The notes under the pieces were generated by a model. It was not told the DNA's origin. It did no database searches and saw only the letters and a program-made list of their open reading frames with translations. 64,000 bases of DNA from assembly GCA_932294295.1 (NCBI GenBank), contig OW028584.1, positions 10,114,407 through 10,178,406 on the forward strand. Reading direction: 5' to 3'. Shown in pieces: positions 61,079-64,000 of this stretch. The stretch comes from Alitta virens. Its lineage: Eukaryota > Annelida > Polychaeta > Phyllodocida > Nereididae. The position numbers and the translations under genes are program-made. Within the stretch, counting starts at the first letter, position 1. Every line of letters starts with the position of its first letter.

Positions 61079-62653
61079 GTGCGCCAGTCATTTGTAGCCA
61101 AGAACAACCCAGGCGTGCTCCACCAATATCAGCAGTTGCTGGTCTGGTTCCCCAATGATAGCGCCCACTACGTCATCGTGCGTCTGGAATTCACAGCCAC
61201 CCTGAATGACGACAGAGACGTCTTTCACTACTTCCAAGACATCGACACCATGGCCAAGCGAAATATCACCTGAATCTGGGTAACAAAGGCGAGACGGTTG
61301 TTTCAAACAACCCCACAGCCAAGTCCAGTCGACTGGACCTTCATGGATCCAGACGCGGCACCCGGATGTGTCTGAGAAGTAACACCTGCCTCAAGTAACT
61401 TCTGACAAGCTTGTACAAGCCTGTAACTCTAGCCCGATGCAGTTCTGTGATATATAGTAAATGTAATATAGAGTGCCAGTCAATACGGATGCAAGGTCAA
61501 CCTATACAGGCTCCTACGGGACCCCCTTGGGGTCTAAGGTGTGCGCCAGTCATTTGTAGCCAAGAACAACCCGGGCGTGCTCGACCAAAATCAGCAGTTG
61601 CTGGTCTGGTTCCCCAATGATGGCGCCCACTACGTCATCGTGCGTCTGGAATTCACAGCCACCCTGAATGATCACAGCGACGTCTTTCACTGCTACAAAG
61701 ACATCGACACCACGGCCAAGCGAAATGTCACCTGAATCCGGGTAACAAAGGCGACACTGTTGTTTCAGACAAGTGCCACTCACTCAACCCCACAGTCAAG
61801 TCCAGTCGACTGGACCTTCAAGGATCCAGACGCGGCACCCGGATATGTGAGAGAAATGTCACCTGCCTAAAGTAACTTCTGACAAGTTTGTACAAGCCTG
61901 AAACTCTAGCCCGATGCAGCTCTGGCACAACCAGGTCAATTTGGCCACCTGGTGCAACGGGCTGCGGCGTGTCAGCGCAAGATCACCTGTCCGCACCAGA
62001 CCAACTGCTGCTGCGGTAACTATACCTCTTCCACGCGTACAACCAGACAAGGCGGATTCTGGACGAGAGGCTGGCTCCAATAGTGATATATAGCAAAGCT
62101 AATAATGACTGCAAGTCAATACGGATGCAAGGTCAACCTATTCAGGGTCCTCCGGCACCCCCTTGGGGTCTAAGGTGTGCGCCAGTCATTTGTAGCCAAG
62201 ACCAACCCGGGCGCGCTCGACCAAAATCAGCAGTTGCTAGTCTGGTTCCCCAATGATGGCGCCCACTGCATCATCGTGCGTCTGGAATTCACATCCACCC
62301 AGAATGACGACAGCGACGTCTTTCACTGCTACCAAGACATCGAAACCACGGCCAAGCGAAATGTGACCTTAATCCGGGTAACAAAGGCGAGACTGTTGTT
62401 TCAGACAAGTGCCACTCACTCAACCCCACAGCCATGTCCAGTCGACTGGACCTTCATGGATCCAGACGCGGCACCCGGATGTGTCTGAGAAGTGTCACCT
62501 GCCTAAAGTAACTTCTGACAAGCTTGTACAAGCCTGTAACTCTAGCCCGATGCAGTTCTGTGATATATAGTAAATGTAATATAGAGTGCCAGTCAATACG
62601 GATGCAAGGTCAACCTATACAGGCTCCTACGGGACCCCCTTGGGGTCTAAGGT
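61079..62653 (+). repeat. HOR unit 32, 1,575 bp, A-C-D (B missing)
   Basis: A 61079 (462) is followed directly by C 61541 (636) with an A-type leader, then D 62177 (477). Haplotype is G at C, G at D, A in trailing leader, which matches the regular-zone GGA set. A private G-to-A change is at 61306. The missing B and the A-type leader before C are explained by one A-to-C exchange in the leader or first 100 bp. Confidence 0.91.
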
Positions 62654-63736
62654 GTGCGCCAGTCATTTGTAGCCAAGAACAACCCAGGCGTGCTCCACCA
62701 ATATCAGCAGTTGCTGGTCTGGTTCCCCAATGATAGCGCCCACTACGTCATCGTGCGTCTGGAATTCACAGCCACCCTGAATGACGACAGAGAAGTCTTT
62801 CACTACTTCCAAGACATTGACACCATGGCCAAGCGAAATATCACCTGAATCTGGGTAACAAAGGCGAGACGGTTGTTTCAGACAACCCCACAGCCAAGTC
62901 CAGTCGACTGGACCTTCAAGGATCCAGACGCGGCACCCGGATATGTGAGAGAAATGTCACCTGCCTAAAGTAACTTCTGACAAGTTTGTACAAGCCTGAA
63001 ACTCTAGCCCGATGCAGCTCTGGCACAACCAGGTCAATTTGGCCACCTGGTGCAACGGGCTGCGGCGTGTCAGCGCAAGATCACCTGTCCGCACCAGACC
63101 AACTGCTGCTGCGGTAACTATACCTCTTCCACGCGTACAACCAGACAAGGCGGATTCTGGACGAGAGGCTGGCTCCAATAGTGATATATAGCAAAGCTAA
63201 TAATGACTGCAAGTCAATACGGATGCAAGGTCAACCTATTCAGGGTCCTCCGGCACCCCCTTGGGGTCTAAGGTGTGCGCCAGTCATTTGTAGCCAAGAC
63301 CAACCCGGGCGCGCTCGACCAAAATCAGCAGTTGCTAGTCTGGTTCCCCAATGATGGCGCCCACTGCATCATCGTGCGTCTGGAATTCACATCCACCCTG
63401 AATGACGACAGAGACGTCTTTCACTACTTCCAAGACATTGACACCATGGCCAAGCGAAATATCACCTGAATCTGGGTAACAAAGGCGAGACGGTTGTTTC
63501 AGACAACCCCACAGCCAAGTCCAGTCGACTGGACCTTCATGGATCCAGACGCGGCACCCGGATGTGTCTGAGAAGTAACACCTGCCTCAAGTAACTTCTG
63601 ACAAGCTTGTACAAGCTTGTAACTCTAGCCCGATGCAGTTCTGTGATATATAGTAAATGTAATATAGAGTGCCAGTCAATACGGATGCAAGGTCAACCTA
63701 TACAGGCTCCTACGGGACCCCCTTGGGGTCTAAGGT
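62654..63736 (+). repeat. HOR unit 33, 1,083 bp, A/C and D/A chimeras
   Basis: The first monomer (62654, 621 bp) begins as A, including the 15-bp deletion. It switches to C about 62900-62918 at ACCTTCAAGGATCC, giving 636 minus 15 bp. The second (63275, 462 bp) begins as D (GCGCGCTCGACC, CACTGCATC) and becomes A about 63395 at CACCCTGAATGACG. Marker T at 62818 and 63439, and the perfect palindrome at 63601-63620, are the alleles of units 19-21, some 25 kb upstream. Confidence 0.91.
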
Positions 63737-64000
63737 GTGCGCCAGTCATTTGTAGCCAAGAACAACCCAGGCGTGCTCCACCAATATCAGCAGTTGCTGG
63801 TCTGGTTCCCCAATGATAGCGCCCACTACGTCATCGTGCGTCTGGAATTCACAGCCACCCTGAATGACGACAGAGACGTCTTTCACTACTTCCAAGACAT
63901 CGACACCATGGCCAAGCGAAATATCACCTGAATCTGGGTAACAAAGGCGAGACGGTTGTTTCAGACAACCCCACAGCCAAGTCCAGTCGACTGGACCTTC
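63737..64000 (+). repeat. Partial A monomer at the window edge (unit 34)
   Basis: The first 264 bp of an A monomer (GACACCATGGCC, 15-bp deletion present), cut by the window end inside the 16-bp palindrome region. The array continues beyond the window. Confidence 0.93.

Larger units (their letters stand above)
1..64000. repeat. Satellite DNA array with higher-order repeat (HOR) structure
   Basis: The window is filled end to end by copies of related monomers of 462 (A), 458 (B), 636 (C) and 477 bp (D). The motif GTGCGCCAGTC recurs at 181, 643, 1101, 1932, 2409 and onward to 63737 (one copy at 59031 reads GTGTGCCAGTC). In the regular zones the A-B-C-D group recurs every 2,033 bp exactly, for example at 7609, 9642, 11675, 13708, 15741, 17774, 19807, 21840, 23873 and 25906. 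Equivalent monomers in different HORs differ at only a handful of positions, whereas C and D differ clearly from A and B. This is the hallmark of HOR satellites homogenised by unequal exchange. Location at a centromere is an inference from structure only. All later entries subdivide this array. Confidence 0.98.

Noticed and set aside
1..64000. CRISPR array
   Set aside because: Repeats are hundreds of bases long, with no short repeat plus unique spacer pattern and no cas genes.
1..64000. Ribosomal DNA, histone or other tandem gene cluster
   Set aside because: No rRNA, 5S or histone sequence is recognisable, and the repeated unit has no intact long reading frame.
46986..64000. Pure assembly error as the cause of the disordered right-hand zone
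   Set aside because: The irregular units carry consistent private variants and clean crossover points at shared sequence. I cannot exclude local misassembly without reads, so unit copy number should be treated with care.

Overview
The whole 64 kb window is one uninterrupted tandem satellite array. There is no unique flanking sequence, no intact gene, no RNA gene and no recognisable mobile element. It suggests a eukaryotic chromosome region of centromeric, pericentromeric or other heterochromatic type. Four related monomer classes, here called A, B, C and D (462, 458, 636 and 477 bp), are chained in the order A-B-C-D. They form a higher-order repeat (HOR) of 2,033 bp that recurs with nearly identical sequence. 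GC content is about half by eye. CpG is only moderately reduced (I count about 19 in a 462-bp monomer). Neither points to a particular taxon, but strong vertebrate-style CpG depletion is absent. The species is not identifiable from the sequence.

Layout, with units phased at a conserved GTGCGCCAGTC motif that begins each monomer. Bases 1-180 are the tail of a D monomer. Units 1-3 (181-5575) are irregular: two carry a 195-bp tandem duplication inside C (2,228-bp units), and one is a 939-bp A plus B/D chimera. Units 4-13 (5576-25905) are ten consecutive exact-period 2,033-bp HORs. Unit 14 (25906-27764) is a 1,859-bp rearranged unit. Units 15-22 (27765-44028) are eight more 2,033-bp HORs; units 19-22 carry a distinct B subtype. 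Unit 23 is a 924-bp A-B pair and unit 24 is again 2,033 bp. From unit 25 (46986) to the end the order breaks down. Unit lengths run 2,509, 2,039, 2,509, 2,495, 1,577, 2,029, 935, 1,575 and 1,083 bp, with chimeric monomers, extra D monomers, missing B or C monomers, two copies of a diverged C subtype, and nested segmental duplications.

No set of genes works together here. What can be read is the array's history. Two linked allele sets (haplotypes) are interleaved through the regular zone. Chimeric monomers mark crossover points, and rare alleles shared between distant units mark long-range exchange. Private C-to-T and G-to-A changes fall mostly at CpG, consistent with cytosine methylation. Each monomer carries a perfect 16-bp palindrome and a nearly perfect 20-bp palindrome. 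The monomers also look like decayed coding sequence: several protein-like reading segments follow one another but are separated by frameshifts and stops. I could not assign the ancestral protein to a family. Short open frames exist in every monomer, but they are repeated by the array structure and I do not call them genes.
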